Of a stretch of 64,000 nt of DNA, positions 1 through 11,964 are shown one piece after another (position 1 is the stretch's first letter; the number at the start of each line of letters is the position of its first letter). This DNA comes from Halisarca cf. caerulea (lineage: Eukaryota; Porifera; Demospongiae; Chondrillida; Halisarcidae). Where the stretch lies: assembly GCA_963170055.1 (NCBI GenBank), contig CAUJGJ010000444.1, forward strand, positions 8,613,118 to 8,677,117, given 5' to 3'. The notes under the pieces are model-generated. The model made no database searches. It had not been told where the DNA came from and saw nothing but the letters and a program-made list of their open reading frames with translations. The translations under genes and the position numbers were made by a program.

Positions 1-30
<30 letters not shown>
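1..30. repeat. (GT)n microsatellite at window edge
   Basis: Fifteen uninterrupted GT units, continuing off the left edge of the window. Confidence 0.95.
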
Positions 31-32
<2 letters not shown>

Positions 33-107
33 ATGCATGTTTGAGATTGTCTTATAATTAAACTACTTTACATTCAATTTGATACCATATACGCGCACCT
101 GCTGTAG

Positions 108-288
108 ATATTACCTGAAGGGGCCCAAGGCGGGTACATGGGACATCTTTGCAGATAACCTCCCAGGAATGCCTGACAACCTTTCCTTTAGCAAGAGGGG
201 GACCATTTGGGTAGCACTGGCCCTTACAAGACACCCAATTACAGATGCTGTACTTCGAAATTGCTGGATTAGAAAACTTATGTGCAAG
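108..288 (+). CDS. APMAP / strictosidine synthase-like protein, penultimate exon
   Basis: The exon encodes a YYLKGPKAGTWDIF...PGMPDNLSF...GTIWVAL stretch. This matches the conserved KGPKAG...PGxPDN...G.xWV core of APMAP-like six-bladed beta-propeller proteins, membrane-anchored hydrolase-like relatives of strictosidine synthase. The right boundary is a clear donor (AAG then GTGAAT) in phase 0. The left boundary is taken at the TAG acceptor ending at 107, giving one base plus 60 codons; an acceptor slightly further upstream is possible. It joins in frame to the exon at 2972. Earlier exons lie outside the window. Family assignment comes from recognised motifs, not an alignment. Confidence 0.82.
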
Positions 289-2971
289 GTGAATGATAAA
301 CTTCATTTTATCCCAGATCGGTGTACGTATGTTCATAACAGTGTGTGGTACATGCTAACTTGTCATAGGCGGAGGAATGCTTTGCCAGTGGGGGGGGGGG
401 GGGGGGGGGGCTTAAGGCCACGGCCTGTATAACTCATCGTTGCATGCAATTGCAGACAGCGTGCAATGCTCTACATGTAGATAATACATATCGACCATTG
501 ATATTAAGTAAACATGAAGCACCAGCGGCTTATTCTTGCACTTCATCATAGACAGGGGCAGATCCAGAGATTTGTAAGGGGGGGGGGGGGGGCACCAGCT
601 GAGTGGGCCATAATGTGAAGGCATAGAAATGCTATATTACAGTTACGTAGTACAGAGTGTCTGGTGGAAGAACCTCTGTGAATGTTAAGCGCCATGATGT
701 CACAACAAAATGGCTTCCGCGATCCTGAAGTTCAGAAAAGGGCTATTTTGTGACTATACGAGATCAATTTTAGTTTTAGCTCTACTAAAAACTTTTTAAG
801 TAGTTTTACAGGACTTTATGCTACTTTTTTTCTGCATGTCCATTGAGTGTTTTATAATTTGAAAGAATAATATTAGGCAAAACCATATTTATTTGGGGGG
901 CCAAAGACATACTTTGAGGTGACTGCCCCCCCTTTTCCTCCGCCTATGGCTGTTAAACTGGAATTAATTCTGAGCCTTTCTTATCATTATAGACCCTATA
1001 GAATTGTAGAAAGTTTCAAAAATATGCATGACATTGTATATATGTGTTATTTTGCTAAATTGTGCCTGCATGTCTACCTCCGAATGGGGAATATCTCCCA
1101 GGGTGGTATCAAGAGTTATGTAAGGCGGCAGGGTATACCAGTGAGTGGACCATGGTGTTACAGGACATTTGTCATGGTAAATGCTATGATGTTGCTACAA
1201 AATGGCTTCTGCAACTCCTGAATTATGTTTAGAATCTGTCTTCTTTTAGTGACTCTTAGGATTTGATTTTAGTAGTAGTTTTCATATATGAATCTATTTG
1301 CATTAAATGGCATTTTGTTTCTTTGTTTTTGTTATTTTGGAGTGTTTTATGTTTTGAAGAAGGGTGAAAGCCTTTTAAAACTAGAGATGAATTTGTCCAG
1401 TTTGGGTTAAAGAGGGGTTCACATGTGCTAGATCAGAATTCTGAGTCTGCCTAAATCTGCCCTTGCCTCCTTATCCTCCATGGACTTTGTAACAAGATCC
1501 TTCAGCAAGACCAAAACTAACAGTATGCTATACTATGCAGGTTGGTTAAGTGTAAACTCAGGCAGAAGGGGACGTTTCGTGGTTCTAAAAAAGAGCAATG
1601 TTATAAAAAAGTGTCACATTTGCTAACTTTGCGGGCGTTGATCATGTGTAGACTGTGTCAATTCTTGTTTTGTTCTTTCTAAATCTTCTAAAGCCTTCAC
1701 ATCGCAGCAACCAATAAGAAAATCGAAAGCCGAAGTGAGGAAAGTCATGCAGTTACCGTTTGTAGGAACCGTTCAAAGTAGGATGTATAGGCGTGGGAAC
1801 CGGGGAGTGGCAGGGGGGGTCACTTGCCTCCCCTGACTCTCAGGTGGAGGGGCATTGCCCCCTCCAAAGAGCTGTACATCTTTATTTTTAAAATAATCAA
1901 AAAATCTGCTATTTACCTAAAACTCACTTTTAAAAGTGTAAACATATCATCTTTCAACAAAAAGTAAGTTTATTGTAAAATCTGCTACAAAGAGGAAGTT
2001 TAAACAATAAAATTGACATTATAACGCTACCTATTGCAAGCTGCCATTTGCAGATTATTGCGCAATCACATGTAGCGCCGATTTGTCATTGTCTGCCTGT
2101 AACAAGTGACTGGTAGATTTGTCAATCTGCTGGTCTTTGCCTATAGTTCTTCAAAACAAGTAGAGTGCAAGTCTTGAATTAGTGTAGCAGTAAAGTTAGT
2201 GTTTTCTTCAAGTAGTGTAGAGTATAGAACTGTCCTCTGTGCCTGTGCATGCATCATGTTCTTAGTGTCTGGCCCAGTATTTTTCTTTATGCGTGTGCTT
2301 GGTTTAGTGTTTTGGTCTAGTAGCTTATGCATGTGCATATTTTACTGTTTATTTACTGTTTATGTATTGTATTGCATGTCACTCTCCTTGTCGCTGAGAT
2401 CCTACATAGTGGCCCATTGGGCTAGTAGCATCAGATGATCTCCAGTCTGAATGAGAATTTAACTAAATTGAACTGAACATTCCTCCAAAGTCGGAAGAAA
2501 CAATATTACACGTATCCTCAAGCTCAGAAGATAATGAATCTACTGTAGAAACCCTAACATTATGTCGGCATTGTGCACCACTTATGCTAGTTATGCAAAA
2601 ACATATTCTGTTTATACGCCATGATGGCACACGAGAAGGATTCATGTTACATTCAAATGATACAAATGACTCAGACTTCTTGCACGGACCTTTTCACCAA
2701 GCACCGATATAATATTTGATATATACACTTGAAGATGTCCAGCATGCAGTTGATATTCCAACGGTCGCACTATATAATCTCATGATACCTAGTCTGTGGG
2801 GCAATTGCCATAATTTTTTGGACTACACTAATTGTCCCTAGGTAATTGAACAACCTTTGCCTTAAATCTAACGATGTTTTTTATTGCTTGTGTTATGTAC
2901 ATGGTAGAGGTTCCACTGTATATGTGCCATTATGATTCTGTACTCTGCATCCTTATCATCAAATTGTGCAG
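289..2971 (+). other. Intron of the APMAP-like gene
   Basis: This 2.68 kb interval runs from a GTGAAT donor to a TTGTGCAG acceptor and separates two phase-0 exons of one propeller gene. It contains the G-tract inverted-repeat element at 364-948. A diverged partner of part of that element lies at about 1095-1290 (shared CCAGYGAGTGG, ACAAAATGGCTTC and TTTAGT blocks). A further G-rich scrap starting TATAGGCG lies at about 1788-1870. I see no coding sequence in 1300-2950. Confidence 0.75.
364..948. mobile_element. MITE with CATAGGCGGAGG termini and G/C tracts
   Basis: The ends are inverted copies: CATAGGCGGAGGAA at the left and TTCCTCCGCCTATG at the right. Long G runs (391-410, 578-591) and a C run near the right end sit just inside. 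I see no coding capacity and no convincing target duplication, so superfamily is unassigned. Confidence 0.6.
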
Positions 2972-3190
2972 TTGCGATTTGGTTTTTTTGACATTGTGGA
3001 CAAGCTACCAAAGTATGGTCTCATCCTTGAGTTGGATACCGATGATGGCCATATTGTCAGGAGCTATCATGATCCAGGTGGTGAGGTGGTGGAAGGAACA
3101 TCAGAAGTGGTTGAATTGGACAAAGACAGTATCTATATAGGGTCTTATTCAGCTCCTTATCTGGTTAGAGCTACATTGGATGGAAGTTAG
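2972..3190 (+). CDS. APMAP / strictosidine synthase-like protein, last exon
   Basis: Seventy-two codons plus a TAG stop follow a TTGTGCAG acceptor. The peptide LPKYGLILELD..GHIVRSYHDPGG...SEVVELDKDSIYIGSYSAPYL is the typical C-terminal propeller blade of APMAP-like proteins (pattern: YxLxLEL...R.HDPxG...EV.E.D..lYiGS...pyl). Splicing to the exon ending at 288 keeps the frame and gives the expected order of conserved blocks. The following 3' sequence is AT-rich without an obvious AATAAA. Confidence 0.85.
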   Translation: MRFGFFDIVDKLPKYGLILELDTDDGHIVRSYHDPGGEVVEGTSEVVELDKDSIYIGSYSAPYLVRATLDGS

Positions 3191-3405
3191 AAATGGGAAA
3201 CTCTTCATTAACATTACTTATACTGCATGGTATATATAGTTTGTTTGTGTGCTTTTTATTCTGACTGGAGTATTATAATTTGTGTATAATTATACATATT
3301 GTATTTTTCCAGACCATGATACGTATATACATGGCATACATAGTCTTAAATTTTGTTTATACTAAATCCATCTCATGATGCTGCATGTCCCACATGCAAA
3401 ATGTA

Positions 3406-3542
<137 letters not shown>

Positions 3543-4009
3543 GCATATTTGTAATCATGCAGTTGTAACAAAATCAGTTCTGCACTTTCCATGTCAAACA
3601 TTCCACACATTAGCATAGTTAGACAATCATTCCGGCAATGATGGTTCATTATGAACTGTGAATAGAAGGGACCCATGTAAGTGTTTTGTAAAAGCTGTTT
3701 ATGCATTCTTCCTTGCAATTTTTGTAACATGTGAATTCTGTACATTTCTCATGCAATGCAACAGGTGAATCAGATGAAGTGGACGTGTATGTACTCTTGG
3801 AAACTATTGCATACTAAACATCAAATTATATTATAATATTATCATTATAATACCTACATACTATTAAAAAATTGCTATGACTTACATATAAGCCCATACA
3901 GCCAAAACAAAACCAATAATTATTTTTTATCTTGAAACACTTGCGTACTCATGCATGGTCACGCACATACGTACTATATTATATATATTATTATTATATA
4001 ATATAATAT
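3543..4009. other. Intergenic AT-rich sequence
   Basis: No gene, RNA or repeat family recognised. It becomes increasingly AT-rich towards the TA array at 4010. Confidence 0.5.
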
Positions 4010-4011
4010 AT

Positions 4012-4101
<90 letters not shown>
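4010..4101. repeat. (TA)n microsatellite
   Basis: Nearly pure TA array about 90 bp long, flanking the left arm of the inverted repeat at 4141. Confidence 0.95.
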
Positions 4102-4108
<7 letters not shown>

Positions 4109-4140
4109 TACAATTATATATAGTTATATATATTTTTTAT

Positions 4141-4435
4141 TTCCTAATAATTCAAATGGAAACAGCTAGAGATCAAGTACGTACCCATGCTAAATAATAA
4201 TTTGAGAAATAAAACAGAGAACACATAAAACAACACAATCATCAGTGTATGTATGTGTGCAAAGATTTAACACTTATTCTATACGATAGCCTGTTGTTCT
4301 ATTTAACTACATAACTAATGTTACTTTCTAGGTGTAGGTGGATTGTGTTGTTTAAGGTGTATGCATGATCTCTGTTTTATTTATTAAATTATCTTTTTGT
4401 GTGCTCTCTGTTTCCATTTGAATTATTGGGAAAAA
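4141..4435. repeat. Imperfect inverted repeat, about 100-bp arms
   Basis: The left arm (about 4141-4240: AATTCAAATGGAAACAG, AATAAAACAGAGA, AACAACACAATC) reappears as its reverse complement at about 4335-4435 (GATTGTGTTGTT, TCTCTGTTTTATT, CTGTTTCCATTTGAATT). About 95 bp separate the arms, and TA arrays flank both sides. The spacer at 4243-4273 resembles the 3' tail of the retrotransposon that follows (compare 6932-6958). It may be a fold-back element; no transposase family is identified. Confidence 0.6.
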
Positions 4436-4469
4436 AATATACATACTATTATTATTATATTTATTATCT

Positions 4470-4492
4470 ATCTATCTATCTATCTTTCTATA

Positions 4493-4558
<66 letters not shown>

Positions 4559-4564
4559 GTATAT

Positions 4565-4632
<68 letters not shown>
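4470..4632. repeat. (TCTA)n and (TA)n microsatellite
   Basis: A short TCTA tract runs into about 130 bp of TA repeat that abuts the 5' truncation point of the reverse transcriptase gene. Confidence 0.95.
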
Positions 4633-4633
<1 letters not shown>

Positions 4634-6991
4634 TGCAATCCACTGCAATCCCTCACGACCCGAGTAAGTTCCAAGCTAGAGGAGGGAGATTTCAAAGGCG
4701 CAGTCCGCGTGGCCGCGTCTGATGAGGTTTTTGCAGTCGAAAATGAAGATACTTTGAAGTCTCTGAGGGAGAAACACCCCAAGCCACACCCAGATTCTGT
4801 AATCCCCACTCAACAGACCATACAAAGCCCCATTATTGTTACTGCCTCCGACGTCATGAAGGCAATCCAGTCATTCCCCAATGGCTCATCTGGTGGACCT
4901 GATGGTTTACGACCTCAGCACCTGAAGGACCTTATCTTTAGTTCAGCTGGGCTGGGATCTAGTGTCCTGATGGAGTCACTAACTGCATTTGTCAATTTTG
5001 TTATCCGGGGTGATGTCCTGATAGCTGCCCAACCTTTTTTCTTTGGGGCTTCTCTGGTTGCTTTAACTAAGAAGGATGGAGGGGTAAGACCCATAGCAGT
5101 GGGCTGCACTCTTAGGCGTTTAGTGGCTAAGTGTGCCAGCCACTTCATCTGTGATGCAATGGGTGCTCTACTCGCACCTCTCCAGCTTGGCTATGGTACC
5201 CCTATGGGTGCTGAGGCTGCAGTCCATGCCGCCCGTACCTACTTGCATAACATCCAGCCAGGCTGCCTGATGCTAAAGGTGGATTTCCGTAATGCCTTTA
5301 ACAGCATCCATCGGGACAAGGTCCTTAGCTCAGTAATGGACAAAGCCCCCGAAATCTATCCCCTGGCATACTCAGCCTACAGTCAGCCATCTCTCCTTTT
5401 CTTTGGGAATAGCATCTTAGAATCAGCGGAAGGTGTACAGCAGGGAGACCCTCTCGGTCCCCTTTTCTTCAGTTTGGCTATCCATGACATGGTATCAAGC
5501 CTAAAGTCACAGTTCCGTGTGTTTTATCTGGATGATGGGACCTTGGGAGGCACTTTGGAGGAGGTCAAAGAAGATTTACATGTTTTGGAGAGTGCAGCTG
5601 AGCTTTTAGGTCTTCATCTAAATCATAGCAAATCAGAGGTCATCTGTTCTGACACCCAAACTAGATCCTCCATGCTCACTGTGTCTCCTTCTTTTCATTG
5701 TGTAGACCCAGCCAATGCTACCCTCCTGGGTTCACCCATAGGGGGAATTGAGTCCGTCGATTCCACCCTGTCTTCCAAAAAGGACTCTCTGCAACTCCTA
5801 GGGGAGAGATTGAAGCTTCTCCACGCCCATGATGCTCTCTGCCTCTTGAGGAGTGCTTTTTCCCTTCCTAAGGTGTTGTACATCTTGCGCTCAGCCCCTT
5901 GTTTCAGATCCATGATACTCTTAGAGATGGATGATCTCCTGAAGTCTCTGCTGGAGAGCATCTGTAACGTCCAACTCAGTGATCGGGCTTGGACTCAGGC
6001 CTCATTGCCAGTGAAGGCTGGGGGACTGGGGATTAGGAGTTTTGCCATGCTGGCACATTCAGCTTTCCTCGCATCTGCTGCTGGCACCTCTGAAATCTCC
6101 AACTACATCTTACCCCCTCCCCTGAGATGCAGCATGTGCCCATTCAGAGCAGAAGCACTGCAAGCCTGGTCCCAGGGTCACGGAGAAGAGCCTCCAACGG
6201 GCTCCAATATCTCAGTTCAGAAAGCATGGGACAATCCACATATTGAGGCATCTTTCAACTCCCTGCTTGTTGGTGCTGACCCCCCTTCTAAAAGTCGCCT
6301 TCTGGCTTCTCAGAGAAGAGAATCTGGGGCTTGGTTATGCGCTCCACCGGTGTCAGCCCTAGGCCTGCGAATGGAAGATGAAACAGTGCGGATTGCAGTG
6401 GGTTTACGCCTAGGCGCTCCTCTGTGCATCCCACATAACTGCTTGCAGTGTGGGGATCCCGTGGATGAATCAGGCTATCATGGTTTGAGCTGCCGTAGAA
6501 GCATTGGCCGTCAAGCACGTCACGCTGCCCTTAATGACTTGGTGAAGAGAAGCCTCACTGCAATTGACACTCCAGCCCTTCTGGAGCCACCGGGTTTATT
6601 CCGTTCAGATGGAAAGCGTCCTGACGGGGTAACAGTAATCCCTTGGAAGAGCGGGAGAGCATTAGTATGGGATGTAACTTGTGCTGACACCTTCGCCACT
6701 TCATATGTCTCTTTGGCCTCAACTGGAGCTGGCCAGGTTGCAAACCAGGCAGAACAAAGGAAGAGGCAAAAGTACAGTGATCTGGCCACAAGGTGCTACA
6801 CATTTGTTCCAATTGCAGTGGAGACTTCTGGGGTCTTTGGGGAGGAAGCCATGCAATTCTTCCGGGAAGTGGGACGCCTGACCAGATTGAAGTCCAATGA
6901 CCCCAAATCTTTTCAGTATCTATGCCAGAAGATCAGTGTATGTATTCAAAGATTTAACTCTTCAGCAATTTTAGGTAGTAGTAATGGTTAG
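4634..6991 (+). CDS. Reverse transcriptase with C-terminal zinc motif and restriction-like endonuclease
   Basis: The frame is open from inside the TA repeat (from 4397), but only sequence from 4634 on is meaningful, so the true N-terminus is missing. Numbering from 4397: a GPDGLR fingers motif, [18 protein letters not shown] (palm aspartate), [11 protein letters not shown], and a FYLDDG catalytic box at residues 376-381. After the thumb comes a Cys-His motif (C682, C685, H695, C699), then RPD at 741-743 and WD at 758-759, which fit the PD-(D/E)xK endonuclease of R2/R4/NeSL/Hero-type LINEs. The end carries [13 protein letters not shown], also found in the fragment at 7610. There is no internal stop, so the insertion is young or selected. 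The YLDD box differs from the usual [FY]ADD of LINEs. Clade is not determined. Confidence 0.85.
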   Translation, partial: CNPLQSLTTRVSSKLEEGDFKGAVRVAASDEVFAVENEDTLKSLREKHPKPHPDSVIPTQQTIQSPIIVTASDVMKAIQSFPNGSSGGPDGLRPQHLKDLIFSSAGLGSSVLMESLTAFVNFVIRGDVLIAAQPFFFGASLVALTKKDGGVRPIAVGCTLRRLVAKCASHFICDAMGALLAPLQLGYGTPMGAEAAVHAARTYLHNIQPGCLMLKVDFRNAFNSIHRDKVLSSVMDKAPEIYPLAYSAYSQPSLLFFGNSILESAEGVQQGDPLGPLFFSLAIHDMVSSLKSQFRVFYLDDGTLGGTLEEVKEDLHVLESAAELLGLHLNHSKSEVICSDTQTRSSMLTVSPSFHCVDPANATLLGSPIGGIESVDSTLSSKKDSLQLLGERLKLLHAHDALCLLRSAFSLPKVLYILRSAPCFRSMILLEMDDLLKSLLESICNVQLSDRAWTQASLPVKAGGLGIRSFAMLAHSAFLASAAGTSEISNYILPPPLRCSMCPFRAEALQAWSQGHGEEPPTGSNISVQKAWDNPHIEASFNSLLVGADPPSKSRLLASQRRESGAWLCAPPVSALGLRMEDETVRIAVGLRLGAPLCIPHNCLQCGDPVDESGYHGLSCRRSIGRQARHAALNDLVKRSLTAIDTPALLEPPGLFRSDGKRPDGVTVIPWKSGRALVWDVTCADTFATSYVSLASTGAGQVANQAEQRKRQKYSDLATRCYTFVPIAVETSGVFGEEAMQFFREVGRLTRLKSNDPKSFQYLCQKISVCIQRFNSSAILGSSNG

Positions 6992-7233
6992 TCTTTGCTT
7001 GTTTTTTTTTTTTTTTCGCTTGAAGCATTACATATATATGTAGTTTTAGTCGTACTTTAATTATGTACCTATGCACGTATGTATAATATGTGTAATATAT
7101 ATCAGGTTGTTCAGTAGTGTAATTGTTTCTTAGTTTTTTTCCCACTGTTCTGTATGTACTGTATGTTTGCAACATTATTAGGTCATAGCTCTTTTCTGTT
7201 CTGTATCTGTTTGAGAATAGTAAAATTATACTG
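6992..7233 (+). other. 3' UTR of the RLE retrotransposon
   Basis: T-rich and AT-rich sequence between the stop codon and the A tail; nothing else is recognised. Confidence 0.5.
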
Positions 7234-7462
<229 letters not shown>

Positions 7463-7609
7463 ATTTTAATCAAAATATCAGGCCCGGGCCCGAAACAATA
7501 CAGACCATTTAAATGAAAGATGGTAAATAATAAGAGTCTGAATAATAGTTTATTGTTCCTAAAATCGATGCAACAGTATCCCAGGCCTTTGAATGCACGC
7601 TAACACCTG

Positions 7610-8290
7610 CTACTTTATATATAATGGTAATTTGCAAGTGGATCTCCATTCATCTCTTGCAATCTTCTGCTGATCAACTTGAAAATGATGATGCATGCAT
7701 GGGCCAATGATGCCAGATGTCTCCACAGCAATTGGTAAAAAGATATGGGATGAGGCAATGGATCTGTAATGATTCCCCTTCTCATTCTCGGTAGCCAAAA
7801 CTGAACCTGGGCTGACACTGGACCTCTTCAGGTATGATGGCACGAATATATCCCTGCATGTGACATCCCAGGCTAGCAGCTTCCCATATCTCCATATGGT
7901 GCTATGGAGACCCCATCTGGATGGACATTGCTGGATGGATCAGTTCCACTGGGCTTTAATTAAACGGGAGGGTATGCCTGCCGATGGCTATATTTTATGT
8001 ATTAGGTCATTGAGTGTTGAATGTTGGCTGTGGCGACCCTGACTCCTAACACAACTAAGCCCGTGGGTGGCAAGTTCATTCACTTGTCTGCCACAAGAGT
8101 GGCAAGTGTGAGGGTTATACAAGGGAACTCCCAATCTCAATCCGGCAGTAATACGGATTACTTCATCTTCCATTCTTGGTCCCACTGATGAAGATTGAGG
8201 TGCCTGGAGCCAGTTTTCTGGGATGACATGGCAAGTAGCTGCATCTGCTCTGTATCTTTCTCCTGTGGCATCCTTCGCAGACTGTTGAAT
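7610..8290 (-). pseudogene. Degraded fragment of the same RLE retrotransposon, C-terminal region
   Basis: In the minus direction it starts near 8290 and reads, with frame changes, VGPRMEDEVIRITAGLRLG, then C-x2-C...HGLSC (the zinc motif), then PDG...LLAWDVTC, then [11 protein letters not shown]. Block order and residues match residues 640-820 of the intact copy at 4634. The copy is frameshifted and lacks the RT core. It lies tail to tail with the intact copy. Confidence 0.85.
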
Positions 8291-8297
8291 TGGGCTT

Positions 8298-8350
8298 GCA
8301 TAATACATATACATAATATATATATATATATATATATACATACATATTAT
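8298..8350. repeat. Short (TA)n tract
   Basis: TA-rich tract at the 5' side of the minus-strand retrotransposon fragment. Confidence 0.8.
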
Positions 8351-8599
8351 AATTATAATTGTCTAACATTGAATTATATAAAAATATAACTATAGATTTA
8401 GACTGTCAACAAAATTGTAACATCGACATATTAAATAATTATAATTATCACAGATGATTCATAACCTGACCACTAATCAGAAAAACACCTAATATATAGA
8501 CCAGATTTTACTGATTGGATTCTGCTATTCCTATGTGCATTATCTAATACTACAGCACCTTACTCCTCATCTCCCAATCTCTTGTAACTCAGTGCTTAC

Positions 8600-9350
8600 A
8601 ACTGATATGCAATCGGTAGATCTTCTTTTTCTGCAGCCAATGTGGGGCATGCAGGACAGCAACCAGTGGTTGACATCCTACACTTCCTCTCTCTTACATT
8701 CCCTGCACACCCTATCTTCACGAGCTAGGAATCTCCACCTTCTAGATTCAATTTGTATCGGGGCAGTGCTCCCCTATAATCATCACGATCATTTTGTGTT
8801 CATTCTTGTCTCCAGGTTGTGAACATTGTGACAGTTAGCCCTTTTTTCTAATGGCTTTGGCTTATCTCCACATCACCTCGAGTTTCTCTCCATCCTTCAA
8901 AACATACATGACTTCATTGACAACATGTCTTTTGTTTCACATCCAGACAGGTCATGCACTTCTGATCCATCCAGTCCCCGTCTCCACTCAATGTCCTCCA
9001 GACACTTTCTCATCTGATGTACCCACTCAATTCCTTCCACACTCAATTGCTTCTCCAGCTACCTTCCTGAGAATCTTATTATTTTATGTATTGCATGGGT
9101 CATTTAGTACTTGGAACCAGAAATTGGCACATCTCACCCTGGCAATCCAGGTCACTGGGACAATGTCAGATTCCAACAACAAAGAAGCCTTATATACAGG
9201 GTGCATGACGGATACCAACTTCACCCCAAAGAAGATCCGCAATTAAACCTCTGAGTTAAACTTGCTCCCCCATGGCTTCAAGCCTCTGCGTACATCCCCA
9301 AAAATCAGCACCATACAAAAGAACAGATTCAACTAAGATAAATACATTAA
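8600..9350 (-). pseudogene. Old LINE ORF2 remnant, C-terminal half
   Basis: Minus-strand translation with several stops and shifts gives VLLYGADFWGC near 9310, then LRIFFGVKLVSVM and VRCANFWFQVLND. Further on comes FLAREDRVCRECK...DVNHWLLSC (8620-8760), a C-x2-C...H-x4-C ending. This order (LLYG..WGC, a thumb-like helix, then a zinc motif) is typical of the end of many non-LTR ORF2 proteins. It is clearly older and unlike the RLE family. No clade assigned. Confidence 0.65.
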
Positions 9351-9802
9351 TCAACTTGGAAAAGTTCCTCCTTCAACCTCCGTCAGAACAAAGTTCAGAG
9401 AATTTCCATCATTTACAACAATTTGGTGCAAGTTGTTAAGACTGATGAAACATTACAACAATTGGATGAAAAAGTAGAACAGAAGTTGAATAATTAGAAC
9501 ACACAGAAAAGGCGATTCGCAGTCTGAAAGTTGCTGCGTCCATCCGTAAATTCCATATAATATTATATTCAGGTGGTATATTATACAACCCGAATGCCGA
9601 GGTTGTACTGTATCGACCCGGATTGACGCTAATAATAGTACTATCACAGGACCAACTCAATCATTACTGGAGACACACGTGGTAACTCATAAAGACTAGC
9701 AGCCAATATATATTTTACTATTAATCACATCTAGATCCAGAATAGAACAGCACACATAAAAAGAACAATTACTGCTTATATAGCACCAGTCCTATAGTCT
9801 AG
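9351..9802. other. Intergenic sequence
   Basis: No gene, RNA or repeat family recognised between the LINE remnant and the hairpin at 9811. Confidence 0.4.
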
Positions 9803-9810
9803 TCAGGGAT

Positions 9811-9870
9811 AGTTTGTGGATAGTAGATATGCCCTGAGCCAAAGGCAAGTGGTATATCTATCTACAAACT
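9811..9870. repeat. Hairpin with conserved loop core (copy 1 of 3)
   Basis: The arms AGTTTGTGGATAG..ATATGCC and GGTATATCTATCTACAAACT are imperfect reverse complements of about 20 bp. The loop TGCCCTGAGCC-AAAGGCAAGTG (9830-9852) resembles, in this orientation, the loops of the hairpins at 11694 and 41501 read on the minus strand. Confidence 0.6.
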
Positions 9871-10180
9871 TTCAATGACCGGGGCTGAGGGCTGTATATG
9901 TGAGCAATGCACCTGGCAACCATATAGTTCATACAAAATAATACACTGATCAAGAACAAGGCTGCCCTGTGATTGCTTGATGATCGAATCCAAATTACCG
10001 TTAACATTATAATTTACGTAAGGTAGGAAGAAGTCATTTTTACACAATTAAAAGCTTTTCTGAAGCTTTAGCAACACAAACAAAAGTGAAGAGGGAGTAC
10101 ATGCATAGACCTGTGACCTCGCAACCTGGTGGTTATGCCTATAATACATGACCTGCATGAGCCAAATATAGGATTGCACA
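9871..10180. other. Intergenic sequence
   Basis: Nothing recognised. Confidence 0.4.
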
Positions 10181-10188
10181 ATCGTCAG

Positions 10189-10605
10189 TAGGCCTGAGCC
10201 AATTATGTGCACATAATTTCACAAATAATAGGCACCTCTGTGAACAAGGAATAATTCGCAAATAATAGGGAGCTTCATAAAGATTGTAGCACAAAATGGC
10301 AGATCAGCACGACATAGAATGTTTCCTACCCTTTTAAATGACTCTTTCTGTTATAATAGGAAGTAATGCACAAGAACACATCATGTGTACTGCAATGTAT
10401 AAAGTATGAGTACACATATTGTGTCGTCTGCTGTCTGAGGTCTTATATAACTTTGTAGCAACGAAGTTACGGTGCATAAACCATCATCTAAGGAGGACAT
10501 TTCGGCTAAATATTAGGGTGTGTATTCAAGAAGAATAGGTGGAGTTTGGAGGAATAATTGAATAAAATTATAGGTGATGCATGGTGAATAATTGGCTCAG
10601 GCCTA
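10189..10605. mobile_element. hAT-type MITE with 8-bp target duplication
   Basis: The 417-bp element has inverted ends TAGGCCTGAGCCAATTAT and ATAATTGGCTCAGGCCTA. It is flanked by the identical octamer ATCGTCAG (10181-10188 and 10606-10613). An 8-bp target duplication with ends of this type points to hAT. It has no coding capacity. Confidence 0.8.
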
Positions 10606-10613
10606 ATCGTCAG

Positions 10614-11693
10614 TGTATAAATACCTTATAAGGGCACTATATTTAGCGGGTCTTTAGTTTAGTGAATTTAGCGACCTACCAGCAAATTAGTACCCATTAA
10701 AAATTGTACTAGCCAAAAATTGGAGAAGCTAATGATAATTCATGCAACAAATCACTCTTCATAATTATTTTAGTGGCAAAGGTAGAATAGATCCTAAATA
10801 TATCCAGTAAAATGATCTACAAGGCAAGAAAGGATAATAGTAAAAAAACTTTCAAAAGTTACAGATACCCCACAGAATATTTAATTTTTTATAGATGTTC
10901 ATTCGACATTACTAACTATGGATACTTTGCACTTGTAATTACCTGGTAAGAAGCTTTCTTTAACTGTCAAGGACTGTAGATCTCAGAACAAAACTAACTT
11001 TGATTGCGGCGGCCATTTTTAACGGGAAGAATGATCGTGGCTACTCAAGAATAGTGCAACTCAATACTGCAATTTGTGGGTGCTGAAAGTCATTCCAATT
11101 GATTATCATATGCAGGTGAATGGTTATAATCATTAGATTTGTGAAAGTAAATCAGTTGCTGCATTGAACTGAAAGGATGTTATCAAGCACCAAAATTGCA
11201 TGTCTGATTCATTATTTATTATTAAGGATTAATTATACAAAATAATATGGCAAATAATTCACTAAAATTAGTACGGCAACCATTATTTTCAATACTTTCT
11301 TGCAAACACTAAATTTAGTGCCCGCTAAATCTTGGCAATTGCAAAACGCTAAATTTAGTTCCTGCTAAAAATATAGTCTAAGAGCCCTTGACGTATGTCA
11401 AGGCATGGTTGGTTATATACAATACTGCTACTTGTTGTATGGTCAACATCAAAGGGAAAAAGTGTGTATCTGCAGCGTATATTGCACACTTTTTGAGACC
11501 TTTTGTCAAAAGTGTGCAGAATGAAATATACAAGTGCCCAGTGTCATGATAACACTTACCATTTGTCAATTAAGTCAATTCATTTGCCATACACAAGATT
11601 AGTAATGGCACAGCTACCTAAAAACACCTCCCAATGTGACACAAAACACCTCAGACTCTAATAGAAAAAACAAGTTAGGCCCCACAACAAGTA
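10614..11693. other. Intergenic AT-rich sequence
   Basis: No gene recognised. It contains loosely repeated TTTAGYGNNYGCTAAA-like words near 10645-10700 and 11275-11370, which may be remnants of a short repeat. Confidence 0.4.
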
Positions 11694-11790
11694 AGTTACT
11701 GTATGACCAACTGTGCATTGGCTTTTCATTACACTTGCCCTCGGGACTCGAGCAATAAATACGTCAATGCACAGTTGGTCATACAATAAC
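11694..11790. repeat. Hairpin with conserved loop core (copy 2 of 3)
   Basis: The arms GTATGACCAACTGTGCATTG (11701-11720) and CAATGCACAGTTGGTCATAC are perfect reverse complements over 20 bp and extend with one mismatch to GTTA/TAAC. The roughly 44-nt loop contains CACTTGCCCTCGGGACTCG followed by AGCA (11732-11754), shared with 41536-41557 and, inverted, with 9830-9852. Confidence 0.8.
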
Positions 11791-11964
11791 TATAATTGCA
11801 TATATACATAGTATACATGCATGCATATTATACTCTACATTTTATATTATATTTTTTATCAGATTCTGTGTACTTACAGACTATAAGCAACTGCACACAG
11901 GATTACATGTAACTATGCTTTCAGCTCAGCCATTATATAGGATGTAAGTATTGTACTATTAATA

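Noticed and set aside
4397..4633. N-terminal 79 residues of the reverse transcriptase frame
   Set aside because: They are Ile-Tyr repeats read from the TA microsatellite; the frame is open there only by chance.
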